Origin: Nipponacmea schrenckii | Taxonomy: Eukaryota > Mollusca > Gastropoda > Lottiidae | Direction: 5' to 3' | Assembly: GCA_030562195.1 (NCBI GenBank) | Contig: CM060203.1 | Location: 5,656,208 to 5,720,207 of the forward strand | Length of the DNA: 64,000 nucleotides | Shown: positions 34,033 to 49,000 of the stretch, piece by piece | Layout: each line of letters starts with the position of its first letter | Numbering within the stretch: position 1 is the first letter of the stretch | Program-made: the position numbers and the translations under genes | The notes under the pieces: model-generated | Database searches by the model: none | Seen by the model: the letters and a program-made list of their open reading frames with translations, nothing else | Told to the model about the DNA's origin: nothing

Positions 34033-37000
34033 CTAGGTCAGTATGTCACCAACAACTTCAATATCAATGTCTTCAACAGGCACGTGCATATTTCGCGTGA
34101 TGTGTTTACTATATTCGGAAAGATAGTTATGAATTCTGTGGAATGGCATGCGATCTTTAGGATCCTGTTTCCAACACCCTAACATCACGTGATATATGGT
34201 AGATGGACACTCGTTTGGTCTTTGTAGTAGAATTCCAGTATCTAGAAACTGTATCACCTGCAGAAAAATAAAAATGACAAAAAGTAGTTCGGGGATGATA
34301 TTCGACGTAGGCCAGTTTGTATGACATGTATTATGCAGATATATAGACATGGATAAACCAATAGATATATTAAATAAAATAAACATCGACTTGCGATAAC
34401 CATTAATACACAATAATATTTGCTAGCAAATACATCTGTAAAACTAAATACGTACCTCTTCATTCGAATGACCAAAATATGGTTGTCGTCCTGCACTGAA
34501 TATTTCCCATAATACAACACCGTATGACCAAACGTCAGACTCTATTGTAAATTTTCCATATTTGACACTTTCTGGAGACATCCACCGTATTGGCAGCATC
34601 CTAGATCCACCTATCTGTTACAGAACAACACAATAATTTATTGATGTAATTAAATGCAAGACTAATTCTCGACCAAATTAATTTCAATGCTTCGTTAACA
34701 TGAAGTGTACTAAATAAAAAATGCCACATGCGAGAAGATACGCTTTGTTTATTTTCTACCATTCCATAATAATAATAATAAAACAAACGCTTTATTGTAC
34801 ATTGGTTTGAATTAGGACATGGTCCTGTCTAACATACATCCATAAAACATTCAGCCCATCTAAGGTACAATATAACAGTCTATGATACTAAGTTAAGCGT
34901 TTTTACAATAACATAGGACTCATTGGTTTGTTTTTCGAACCTTTTTACTTAGAAAGTTAATAAAGCCTACCTTATAATAATCACAGGTGTATATATCCCT
35001 AGACATTCCAAAATCTGATATTTTAACAATCAGCCCTTCACCTACCAGACAATTTCTGGTGGCCAAATCTCGATGCACAAAATGCTGTGATGTCAGATAT
35101 GCCATTCCATTTGATATTTGTGTTGCTATATCTATCAGATCGGTCTAGGAATATAAATATATACACAATACTGACTTTTTGTTAATAAAATATAAAAAAA
35201 AGGTTTGAAATTCTATCACAGTCATGATAATATTATGTAAAGAAATACTATTATAGTTTGATGTAGCAAGTGAAAAATTAGATTTGAAATAAAATTCATG
35301 ATTGTATCAAATGATCCATGCTGTTTAGATAAACTGACAAATGCTCACGAAAGAACATGGTGATTGAGAATAGTCGGATAATAATTGCTCTTGGATTGCT
35401 TTAGGACAGTTAATAATGTTTAAAATGCACGAGCCTGTTTTACTGTTTCACATTGTGGTAAGTGAAACAATGCGTACATATCAGACGTTGTGTGACCATA
35501 TCGATACACATTCTACACTTTGATAATATAATTCTTATACTGGTACTATACTTTCTAATCAGGAAATGATATAATAAGACATAAAGTTCTATAATGTTAT
35601 ATTGATGATACTCTATTAATATTATGTCTATTTGTGTTTTATTTATTGTCAATAGTAATCATCTTAAATTTCAATTCTATTAGATCTATTAATACGTTAC
35701 TTTCGTTTAATTTTTATTGGACTATTATTGTCGGTTCCTAATACATACGTATTTCTCGGTCATTTCCGACACCTTTGCCAGTAATATAAAACTTTCATAT
35801 CACTTCCGGTGTAATAAAATTTACGAGTGAAAAGAATGAAAGAACTACGCAACTGTATTTGTTAACATGATAACAGCTTATAAAATATATATGAGGATTC
35901 TTCTACCAGCTGGTCCTTAATAAAACCTTTTGAAATTTTGTGGATTATACGTTCCAAACCAAGCTTTGTCAAGTGTGAACACATGTACAATGCGTCGGGC
36001 ACTATGCTGTATAGAATCATGGGTTTTATTATAATGAGGTAAATGTCACGTTACTGAATAACACGTAGCCCGACATAGCTATAAAGAAGTAAGTTTATAT
36101 TCTATATAATCTGCCTTGTATGGTTTTCACATGGAAACGATCTATGCAATTTGCTTTATTTGTAGTGGAACCTACCTTCTGTAGAACAACACTATTATCT
36201 CTATGTTGTAAAGCTTGGTCTGATTTTCTTAGCAACTCGGCTAGATCACCATGTATCATAAACTCGAAGACCATATATGGCGACTCATCACCATCTGAAA
36301 ATGTAAACATTTTATGTACCATTAAAATAGATGTGTGTGCGATTGGAAGAATCTAGGAGCAACTGAATTTTTAATGCTAGTAAACAGACTTTATTAGTCG
36401 AAAAGGTTCCTGACCAACCGCTTGGTTAAGTCCAGTTGAGCAAGCCACGACTTTTGAAATCGCAGTTACTAAAGTTCCTACTGTACCTTGTTTTATCTTA
36501 AAATAAAAAAAAATCGACTTTTCTGTTCCGATTCTCGGAGGAAAGCTTGTAAATGTAAGACTCTCAATACTTTCTCGAAGTCACGTTCCAATGCACATAA
36601 TTAGCGTATCCCCTTTGATTTACCTACAAACCTCAGAGACATTCGATACTTTATTTTAAGATGGGCTTTGTTGACTTTCCATTCTAAGCATTTAAGTGCA
36701 ATCTCCTAGTGGATTCGAGCGAAACTGTCATCGAGATATTGAATGAATACTCCCCCAATCGGAAATTTGCGATTATTCTGTTTATCGTAGATGAAAATGT
36801 CGGACGTGAGTTCTAATCTCGATCGGTGTGTGAAAGTCCGATGACCTTGAAAAAGTCATCTTCACTCATAATTCCAGTCCACCCAGCTGTAAATGGGTAC
36901 GGATAATCCGGGAAAGATCAATGCCAAGAGGTTTGGCCAGGGACCAGCTGGTAGAAAGGATCCTTGTTACGGCGGACTTGTGAACCTAAGTTGTTATCCT

Positions 37001-40000
37001 TGTAAAGTATAGTTGTTTCTTTCTTTCTTTTTATTAGAAATGGAATGGCATGCCCAAGTTGGCGTGGTTAATGACACCGAATTATTCTACATGCCAGGCA
37101 GTCATAACGCTTAGTTTATTTCTATTAATTAAATTGAACTTATTATGTAACTTCAAATGAAATTTCACCTTATTTAACATTGTTTCTCTCTCTCTGTTGC
37201 GTGACAATCTTGTATTTATCAATTAATTCCTGAACCGTTTTGTAATTGGATATTTACTTCCTTTTCCACTGGCGGATCTTATTTAGTACTTCTTATAGAA
37301 GATTTATTGCATGTACACTTTTTATATTTCAGGTTCAAATGCTAGAAGTACTGGTATTTAAAGAAAGCTTGCCAGGCAAGGTTATATATATACGCCAACG
37401 GTCAGATTTGAATTTGAATAATAATATTTGGCAGTAAAATTACGATCCCCAGCAGTATGGACTATTCAACTTTGAGACGTACATTTCTTTTGAAAATTTT
37501 GGGTGATAATGAATATTACAAAGTTTTGTCAAATTACGGGAAGAATTGAACCTTTTAAGGAGTTTACGAGCTTAACAAGTAATAAAGTTAAAACACTAAG
37601 TCAAACACGATCACCACGAAAAAGGAAAGGGATCATCATCATAATGACATTCACCTAATAATCAAAATCTAAAGAATCTGTAATGAATTGTAGCCTGTAG
37701 ACCTAGTACGAGTTGCACAATATGGCTAAAAAAAAAAGGCCAAAACGTCCACGTTTATCCGATCCTCACGAAAAATCAATAAGGATCATCTTCATAATGA
37801 CACTGACCTACAAAATAAAAATCTAAAGAATTCTAAAGAATTGCTTTCTGTAGTTTTAGTTTTACAATATAGCAAATGAGAATGAACGTCAAATCGGACA
37901 CGATATATCGGTTAAATATTATTCGATCATCACGAAAGCAATAGGGATCATCTGCATAATGGTATTGACCCATTTTTGAAGAATCTGTAAAGAACTGGAG
38001 TCTGTAGAATGACCACGAGAATATGATCGGACCGAGGATAGACGGACAGAAACGGCGAATACAATATGCTCCCAAAATATTTGTGAGCGTATAAAATAGT
38101 ACGCCATGATATTGTTTTGGTGATTTACACCTATCGGTTTATCTTTTATATTAGTAAAGTTTCACATAAAAGCCTGTATCTTATGCTTATTCTATACCTA
38201 TAACATTACATATTGTCATTGGGTCAACCTTTGCACCATACGGTTGCGCACGAGCACCACTACGAATTTCGCCTCCAGACTAATACTTACTTTGTGTGAC
38301 TATCCCAAGTAAACGTAAAATATTATCATGATCAAATGTACTCATGATTTCAACTTCTCTGTAAAAATCTTCTTTAAGTTCATTTGTAGCTCCTTCTTTT
38401 AAAACTTTAATAGCTACATTCTGTACAAATTCACCATTATCGTCAGCGAGCTCGCCTAGAACAAGAAAACAACAAATCAAAAACATAATGTAGAAGCATC
38501 TTCTGGATTTGTCTTTATAACAGGTAATTCCTGGAATATGGGGCGAGTTTTAAGGTCTTACTAATGATAAATTCAAAATAACTAATCTGATTTGCCACTA
38601 TGAAGACATATATTACGACTGCGTGTTCTGGTAATCTTCATTCAAAGAATCCGCAGATTAGCAAAATGTACCTAAAACATTCATTAAAAGGACTTTTTAG
38701 ATCCTTAATGCGGAACGAGTCTTCAATAAGCTCTATTAAATGCGATCAAGAACTTGATCATCAGTTGAGACCATGACACAAGAATCAGAATTATTTTTAA
38801 AAAATGGCACTGGTGATGTTATACTACCAGACAATATCACGAGCACCTAGAGAAGATTCTTACCCTTAAACACTTGCCCAAATGCCCCCTCCCCAACCAC
38901 AGTTAATAATTTTAAATTGTCTAAAGGAAGTTCTGTTATTAAGCACTTTCGTCCAGTGTCACCATTTTGAGAAACGCTGATATAAGTGGGATTCTTCTGG
39001 ACATTGTTCATTTGTTCCAATAACTGGACATTATCGTTATTGATAACGCCCCCTTCTCCACCTCGTTTTGGACGGCGGCCATATTTGTATCTCTTTAAAA
39101 GCACAATGGTCACAATAAATGATAGGAATAAGACAGCTGTAACTGGAACCACTACTGGTAATAAAAGCCAGTCTGAGCTATTGGATAGGGCATTTTCTCG
39201 TAACATGGAGGTCTTGGTCTGAAATTACAAGAGCATTAATTAAAATTGTACATTTGAATAATTTCGAAGGTATTAGCCAAAGAAACAAAAACAAACTGTA
39301 TTATAAGTATAAAAATAGCAACAATGGCTGATAACTTCGAAATTGTTCACCCAATTGAAGATGGGTACGGATATTCTGGGAAAGATCAAGGTCAAGAGGT
39401 TTGGACAAGGACCAGCTTATAGAGAGGATTCCTGTCACGGAGTACTCGCGAACCTTGTAAAATATGGTTGTTTCGATACGTTTTGACATATTACTTTTGA
39501 AAGATTATTAACTAAAAAAGGTGAAATGTATCAATTATCAAATAACACCACGGTCTCGTCATTCCATTATATTCCTTAAAAGCATTCTATATGTTAATAT
39601 CCATATTCAATATAAAAAAAAAATCATTTTTCTCATCTTAAAAATCAAATACAGACTTAATAAATTCCCCTAAATTTATTATTTACAATTCACCTATTTC
39701 ATTTTTGAGTTTAAATTTCTCTTATAATTGACATTCTAAATAGAATTATACAAAAAAGTTTTGGATTAACGACTGTTTGTTTTCAAATCGTTTAAGAAAG
39801 AAACTGGCTGGTATTTATAGCAAACTAAAAGCAATCTGTACACAATAGACTGTACTTCTCGCCCATTGGGCGAGTTATTATTTCTTGTAAGTTCAGATTA
39901 GAACAGAAGACAACCATTCAACAGATCCAGGCCCTTTATCCCAACTTCTCAATACAGTATTTGTTCCACCCTGGGCCTGTACATCTAGGAGAATGAATCC

Positions 40001-43000
40001 CCCCTTCCCCGAAAACTAACCTCATTGATAGATGAATTATGTGGTTGGTGTATAATTTTCTTTAACATTTCATTCGGTATTGTCCCATTTGACTGATTAT
40101 TAACCGCGTGGCTACCTGAAATAGACAGAAAATACCACTGAACTTACTACTAGTGAAGCTTTGTAACAAGTAGTAAGTGATTCCCACACCACATTCAGAG
40201 GCGAAGCATCAACTATAATAAATGCAGTGCGGAATTTTGCAAGACACATCTTTAAACACAACATTTCCTTTACCAATTTTATAGAGTTACACCTTTAAAT
40301 AATAAGAAGTATCGAATTTAAATCGGAATAATAAATTTATTTTACACAATTTTTGTCAAATACAATAGTGTTAGGGTGTATTGAGACGAGTCTCAATGAA
40401 AGCACTGGCCTAGGTCACAAAACAATAGATACGCTTATTGATTTGTGTGAGCATTAATTATTAGTAATTTTAGTTAAAGAGACACAAGCACGCAAACACA
40501 TATACACATAAACAGATACTCCGATATAAAGTATTTGGTATGAATGGCACCAGTCCTAAAATAAGAATTTCCTGAAATCTAACTTAGAAATTGATTAATA
40601 TATTGATATCAACAATCAAAAAAATATCTAAGATACATGAGCATTGTTTAATGGTACAAGTCTACCGTGGACGAGACAATTGCTAACATTTTGATTTCTT
40701 TTGTACGCTACAACTAGACGTTTTGTGTATACATGAGGAAATTTGTCTTGGAGTTCAGAGTAATGGTGTTTGACTATTATGGAGGCTTTGGTCGCTGTAG
40801 AATTAAATTTAGTTACAAAAGGAATTATTTGGTTGTCGTGCTGAATATTAAGTCCATTTGGTGTCACAGTCTGTAGTTGGTCAATCCAGTTACTTTCGCG
40901 CTGTAGACGTCTAAGCTTAGGTTTGATAGTAGGTGATGTAGAAACTGCTTCTATTGGCATGATGAGAAGGCCATCAATGGAATGATCGGGAAGGTTGAAA
41001 TGATGCGCAATCGGTCTATCCTTGCCATGCACTATATCATAGCGATGGCCATTAAAGCGGGTAAGCAACGCGTTTTGAGTCTCGCCAACATATTGTACAT
41101 CGCATCTTTTACAAGAGATAGGTATATGATATTCTGGTCTCCGCAAGAAATTAGGTCATTCATCGCAAATACTTTTCCATTCTTGTTATTTCTGAAAATA
41201 TGAGTAAAATTTATGTGTTCGCACGTGCGACACGTGGAACCTTGACAGGGAAATGAACCGAATCCAATAAAAGGGGTTGGGGGTCATTTTTTCTCAAGAT
41301 GTCCGAAAGTGTTTCATTCTTAATTGTCCGAAGAAATCTGTTAGAATACCCCCTTTCCCTTAATTTATCAAAAACTAGTCTACAGGCGGATTCAAAATCA
41401 ACCTGTTGGTGCAAATTCTATGGAAATTTAGAATTTGAGATTTAATTATGCCAGAAAATGTGTGCTTCGGGTGGAACGAGCTTTTGTATAAAAGTTGGTG
41501 TGTATCAGTTTCCTTAAAAAATACTTTGATGTCTAACTTTTTAGTTGAAACACCGTAGTGTCCAAAAAATCCATGCTGTTTTCGCTAATATTTGTCGTTA
41601 ATTTCATAGAAGGGTGGTGGTTATTTAAAATTTAAAGTATTCCCTAAAATGTTCTAAGGTATCGGACCAAATTATAAAAATATCGTCAAGAAACCTTCCA
41701 TAAAACAAAGGTTTAAACGGTGAGATAGTTTATATCGCCCTCTCCGATTCGGCCATGAAAATATTTGCATAACTTGGGGCAAATCGTTTGCCCATAGCAG
41801 TTCCAGAAGTTTGTAAATATATTTTTCCATTAAAGTAGAAGTTATTGCGGGTTAAACATAATTTAAGTAGATCTAAAATGTCTGCATCAGGTCTATCAGA
41901 GCACGGATATCGATCAACTTTACGGACAGCGTCAAGACTATAATAGTGTAATATACTCTTTTCACTAAATTTTCAAATGGTATGCGGTATGTGATCATGC
42001 AAGATGTTTTACATGTTCCTGAAGCAACGTTTGGAGTATATACATGAACGATGTATATGTCCAAACGTTGCTTTAGAAACATAGGTGTTTTAGTATCACA
42101 TTAATTACATTCTGGAATGGTTCTGTAATTGGTAGAATATATCTAATTGATTATACGCTTTACTTTGAGAAGTTCGTAAACTATATGATATTTCCTTGGT
42201 CATTGGTAGTCAATTACACCCAGTAAACTAAGAGAAATTAATCAATCTATTCAGATGACTTCCACGATAAGGAATTATTAGAAATGTCGATAAAGGATGC
42301 CTTCAATCTAGACCGTAATCATATATCACATTTCGTAACCAGGTCTAATAAAATTATATCAATATGTTATACTATGTAAGTTTACGCTGCGTGTATGTTG
42401 TAAAATTGGTGTCGACATTCTGATATTCGGCGACTTCTCCGAAAATGAACAATGCTGGAACTGGTAAGGTTCAGAAAACTTTAGCCTGTTCGAATAGGAC
42501 AGTAAAACAAGTCAAAGTATGATGAAGTTATGTTAATCAAATCAATAAAGTAAAGTTGCCCGTAAAACACAATATCAAATCTTTCAATTAGAAGAAAGAT
42601 GTTGACAGATATAGAAATACATGAAATCCGAAAACATTTTCAAGATAATAACATTTTATTGTCATCATAATCTAGCTGTTAGACTGATTGTGTCAAAAAG
42701 AAATCCAGAATACGGAGTTCCTGGCAATGATTATGTCACCAGATATAGATATGTTTTTATCTCTCCACCGCTCAGGGACTAGAAGATTAACACAAGTTAA
42801 ACATTTGATCTGTGTTATCTATCTACAGTTCCCTGAGGTAAATTCTTATTATTTCCTCTATTTATTTATTAGTTTTTCTTCCGCCATATCAATTTTTTTT
42901 TCTTGCTGATTTTGAACATTATTTCTTAGTTTTTTTTACGTTTCCAATACGCACGTTTACGAGATTGAGATAAATTAGGTTAGGATAAATGCGATATAAG

Positions 43001-46000
43001 GTTTCTTTCCAAAAACATTTTATCCACCGGGTATCACAAAACCTACGGATATCAAGCTAATTTTTGTACTTCCTATTTGTTTAAAAGATCAGACTTTAAA
43101 ATGAACTTCCATAAGTTTGTGTATTACTTTAGATTACTTGATTATTAAGTCTCTTCATCTGCCTCCAAGTATCATTCTAAAAGTCTCCTGGCTAATTAAA
43201 TATTATTGCCTTAATTTACTGCTTTTCAATTGAAACAAAAATAAACAAGTAACATTTCACTGCAAATGAATCTAACCATTAACTGTTATAATCGCATTTT
43301 TCTTATAAGCTATTGGTCCTGTTTAAAATATCCGGAGTTTAGAACTGGTAAAACCATTAACTTACAAGGCGTAGAATTTTCAGATGCATCTTGAAGTGCT
43401 GTCCGTAGCGAACCCTATCTGACCAAGAAGACGCTCATGATTCTAGCCACTCATGACTGGCAGCCCTGACCGAGGGAACGTTGGTTAAAAAACGTTATTG
43501 TGTGACACAAAAAGTTAAAAATAGCTTGCCAGGCAAGGTAATATACGCCCACTGGCAGCATTTATTTCAAATAAAAACTTTTCAGTAAGGTTACAATAAG
43601 TGGAATGAAATATTCAACCTTCCAACCTATTTTTTTCTAGGGTCTCTAGTTTCATTTAAAACTGTCAAGAATTGTACCTAATAACAACTCATTAAATATT
43701 TTTTGGTATTTTTATGATTTGCAATAGGGTTCACCCTTAATAATAATTTGATATTTTTAATTCTTAATAAGGCTCATCCTTGGTTGATATTAAACAATTT
43801 CAGCGAGTTTTGTCAAAAAGGAATGTTTAGAGTGTTCACAAGCCAAAAGTTGAAAGCGTTTTTGAAAAGAGGCGCAATAACTGACACTAAATATTTTTCG
43901 ATTTATCTGATTTTCAATAGGGTTTATCCTTGTGAGAAAACAAATACTAAAGCCAAGTTTCATCAAAATCCATTCAAAATTGTTCTTTCTAGAGTGTTTA
44001 CGAGTTAAATTGAACGCGTTTTCTAAAACAAGGTCAATAACTTGTACTAAATATTTTTCGATTTTCAATAGGGTTCATCCTTGGGAGACTACAAATACTC
44101 CAGCCAAGTTACATCAAAATCCATTAAAAAATGGTTTTTCTAGAGTGATTACAAGCTAAAATTTAGACGCGTTTTCAAGAACAAGGGATATAACTGACAC
44201 TAAATATATTTCTATTTATTTGATTTATAATAGGGTTCATCCTTGGGTAAAAACAAATACTCAAGCCAAAGTTAATCAAAATCCATTAAGAATAGTTCTT
44301 TCTAGAGTGTTTACAAGCTAAAATTGAACGCGTTTTCAAGAACAAGGGCAGTAACTCATACTAAATTTTTTTTCGATTTTGCTGATTTTCAATAGGGTTT
44401 ATCCTTGAGTTATAACATACTCTCACACCAAGTTTCATCAAAATCGATCAAGAATTGCACGTTGTAGAGTGTTTACGAGCCATTCAAGAACAAGGGCACG
44501 AACTCATACTAATTTTTTTCCGATTTCGCTAATTTTCAATAGGGTTCATCCTTGCGTGATCATAAACACTCATATTAAGTTTCATCTAAATCCGTCAAGA
44601 ATTACACCGTGTAGAGTGTTTACGAGCAATTGTGGACGGACGGACGGACGGACCGACGGACGGACGGACGGATGTGGGTGACGACAATATACGCCCCCCA
44701 TTTCATGTGGGCGTATAAAAACAAATACTCAAGCCAAGTTTTATCAAAATCCATTAAGAATTGTTCTTTCCAGAGTGCTTACAAGCTAAAATTGAACGCG
44801 TTTTCAAACACAAGGGCAATAACTGATACTAAATATTTTTCGATTTAACTGAATTTCAATAGGGTTCATCCTTAGGTGATTACAAATACTCATGCCAAGT
44901 TATGTCAAAATCGCTCAAGAATTGTGACTTGTACAGTGTTTACAAGGCAAAAATCCAACACATTTTATAGAACAAGGGCAATAATTCCTATTAAATATAT
45001 TTCGATATGTGCTATTTTCAAAAGGCTTCATTCTTGGGTGATATTAAACAATTTCAGCAAGTTTCGTCAAAATCGGTCAATAACTGTGCTTTGTAGAGTG
45101 TTTACAAGCTAAAAATTGAACGCGTTTTCAAAAACAAGGGCAATAACTGATATTAAATTTTTTTCGATTTTACTGGTTTTCAATAGGTTTCATCCTTGGG
45201 TGATAACAAATACTCAAGCCAAGTTTCATCAAAATCCATTAAGAATTGTTCTCTCAATAGTGTTTACAAGCTAAAATTGAACGAGTTTTCAAGAACAAGG
45301 GCAATAACTCATACTAAATGTTTTTCGATTTCGCTGATTTTCGATAGGGTTTATCCTTGAGTTATAACCTACTCTCACACCAAGTTTCATCAAAATCGGT
45401 CAAGAATTGCACTTTTTAGAGTGTTTACGAGCCATTCAAGAACAAGGGCACAAAATCATACTAATTTTTTTCCGATTTCGCTAATTTTCAATAGGGTTCA
45501 TCCTTGCGTGATCATAAACACTCATATTAAGTTTCATCTAAATCCGTCAAGAATTACACCGTGTAGAGTGTTTACGAGCAATTGAGGACGGACGGACGGA
45601 CGGACGTGGGTGACGACAATATACGCCCCCCATTTCATGTGGGCGTATAAAAATGAGAAAAAAATGCTTCCAGAATTAAGTATTGAAAGTTATTGCTGAT
45701 TTTAGACTTCATTTTCAACCACAATGATGTATAGAGAATGATAGGGCATATAATTAACATAACATCTGAATGGGACCCGCTGCTTCGTCTGCTTAGGGGT
45801 CCCAAAATTAGCACACACACAAAAAAAAAAAAAAATACCCTGGATTAAACATGCAGGGGTAATTCACCATCACACTGGGTAAAAAAAAATGACCCATGCC
45901 AGATTCCCTGCCTGCTACATTAGGACAACCATACCCCCAAAAAGGACCCGAAAATATTCTCTATTATTTTTTGCTTACAGTTCTTAAAAAGGCGATGATA

Positions 46001-49000
46001 CTTATATCCAACTTTTTTTTAATGAAATGAAATATTATATTAAATACTAGTAGTGACTTGAATTAAAATTTTGTTCTGCTTTATTCCGACCCATGACGCA
46101 CTAAAGTCATGTATTATGTATTTTGTGAGATAATTTGAATATAATATGGAATTGTATTATTCTATTTTAATCTGATTTACTTAGCATTTCTCATCCACTA
46201 AAACAGATTTTGTGGTCATTAGAGACATAACTAGATGTTACGGTGAGAAAATATATCTGAAGACTGATCTGGCAGCCACGAATGAGTAGATAGATATATC
46301 AAATATCTCTAAAAAACCACTGTTCTCCTCTGAATTGTGTAATTTGTCTCGACATTCTATTATCGCGTGTACATGTATATCAATGACTAGTCCTAGTAGA
46401 AATGGAGTGACGATTTCCTTACAGCCTTCTTGACAAAGACTCGCGAATAGAATGTCACATATTAGTTATAAGTACGTTTAATAAACAAGGGAACATAACA
46501 AAACAATACACAATCAATAACTATAACATCTGTTCTGACATCATGACATTCCTCTCAGAATGAACATACAATTAAAAACCTTAAGATTGGCTAATAAGAT
46601 CATATATTCATCAGTAGATAAACCTTCTGCCATAAATAACAAAACAGAATCCTTATATAATCCAATAAATCCAAAAAACTTAGTATTTATCCATAAATTA
46701 AAAATCTGGAAATTCACAAAACTAAGTTATTATTGAAAAAACCTTGAATCAATTTATTAGGCGTTTTTCAATATCAGTTGCATTTTTATGGATAATTACT
46801 CAGCTTTTTTTTATTTATCGGACTAAAATAATTATTCTGTTATGTTATTTATAGCAGCAGGTATATTTACCCTAATTGGCCAATTTTTAAATTATTAAGT
46901 TCTATGTTCATCCTAAGACGTAGTATTCCTGTAATTTTAAATTTTTATTGCATTAAACAAAAGGGTGAGGCACAAGTTACATAAACTTGGATGAAGCCCT
47001 TTCATTACTTATTTGACATAATTTGTGTATGTTCTATGATTAACTGGTATTGCCTTTGGTTTAGAGTTCTAACAATTAGAGCGAATTAGGCTGAATTCAC
47101 ATTCAGACCAACTGCAACTCTGTATGCTACAAAAACCACTGACAGTATGAATAGCTTTCATTGCCAACATTGCTGTCAGTTTGAAGGCTAAAGTAAAAAG
47201 AAAATTTTTAGGTCAACAAGAAAAGAAATTAATTTTAGAATGTCGATATTCACCGATAAAAATGGTGAACGAATTTATAGCATTAATCTCTCGTGATGTA
47301 AATAATGTCGACTACTCAAACAAAATCTAGTACAGTTACTACTTCAAGATGGTGTCCAGTATCTTGTCACACTTGGGGCAGTTGCTTGAAATTTTGAAAC
47401 ATTAACATATTTATTAATGGTCAAGTGTCAGGAGGAACGACACTTCATTCTTGTAAGGGGGTACTATACTTATTTTTCGTAAACTAAACATACATATTAC
47501 GTATTTCTTTTTCTGTCAAGAAAGCTCTTGAACGTTATGTAACGTCGAAAACTAGCTTAACATGGTTCTGTTATGGCACATTAATTCCATGAAAGAGTTC
47601 CAAGATGGTTAATAAATATCTTGGATAGAGCTTGATAGAAATGGAATTATTTTCTCGAGAATAAATCTGGGGTGGGATTTACTGTTAATCTAAGGTTATA
47701 AGAATTTGTATCAACTTTGACCAATATCATACTTTCTGTGACCTTATATTGACCTAGTTATACAGGATCATCTTTTAATCTGAATCTGAAAATTGTATTG
47801 ACATGGTTCCTGCAATTTACCAAAAGAAATCACACGCGAATATATTTCAGTGCATGGATAATCCAGGCTATAGACTCTGAAGAGGGAAATGATAGTAAAT
47901 ACTGAGACTCTTACTAATGGCGATTGATTTGATAGGTTAGATAAATGTATTAATTTACATTTTTAGCATCACAGTTTAGAATATTGCCAATATAAGATGT
48001 AAGAGATGTTAAATTGAAACGAGACTGTTCTGATTCCTTCTGCTTTGACTGTAATATGTATTATTACCAATAACCCTGTCTATTTCTAGCAGGTACTTTC
48101 AAACTTACTTAGTTTAGCTGTCACACAAGAACCATTAGGTAACGGGGCTTTGAGAGAATGAACACATATACATTGAAACTTGTTGTGGAACTTGGCACAT
48201 TCTGATTCTCCAGGACAATCCCCATCATTGCATTCCCTACTTTCTTCTTTTTCTTCCATTCCACGTTTTTCCTCTGTAATGAAATATGAAACATTAAATC
48301 ATGGATTTCCGCATATTAAAGTAATACTGCGACTGGAAATATGGACATAAAAATGGACAATATGTGTATATATTCATCCATGAACTTTCCTGGTATCATT
48401 ACATTCCCTGTAAAATCTGGAAAAGTCTCAAATCTGAGTAATTATTGAAAAACACTTAATCAATTTATTAAGCGATTTTCAATATTTAATTTAAGTGTTG
48501 TTGTTGTTTTTTTTGTGGGGGGGGGGGGGTGGGGGTATTAATCGGATTATATAAGGATTCTGTTATTTATGGTAGCAGGTTTATCTACTGATTGGCCAAA
48601 TTCGAAATTGTTTTATTCTAAGACGCAGTATCCGTTTAATCAGACAAAGAGTGTATTACTAGAGGTTATACCAATTATTGAAATATAGTGGAATATTGTA
48701 GACATAATAGAAGCGAAAAATCAACCATAAGTATGTAGCACACGTTTTGAATAGTGTTTTTATCTGACCAGTTTATCTAATTATATACATCGTCCTGACA
48801 ATAACTTCAAGGTTCCCATTCTAGACGCTTTCTTTATTGTCCTTTCAGGTTTCCTTTTAACGAAACAAGCAATAATAACCGTTTCACATACCAAATTGGA
48901 TTTAAAATTCTAGCTTTTTGTGCTTAGTCTAAGATTTGTGTTAATTAGATTAGGAAAGTAGAAATTCAATAAGTTCGTAGTGGCTGTCGGCAAAGCTACT

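Noticed and set aside
43748..45112. Series of 70-90 codon frames with recurring FNRVHPW and LSRVFTS phrases
   Set aside because: They are readings of the tandem units of the pearl/Helentron-like element; the repetition comes from the DNA repeat, not from a repeat protein.
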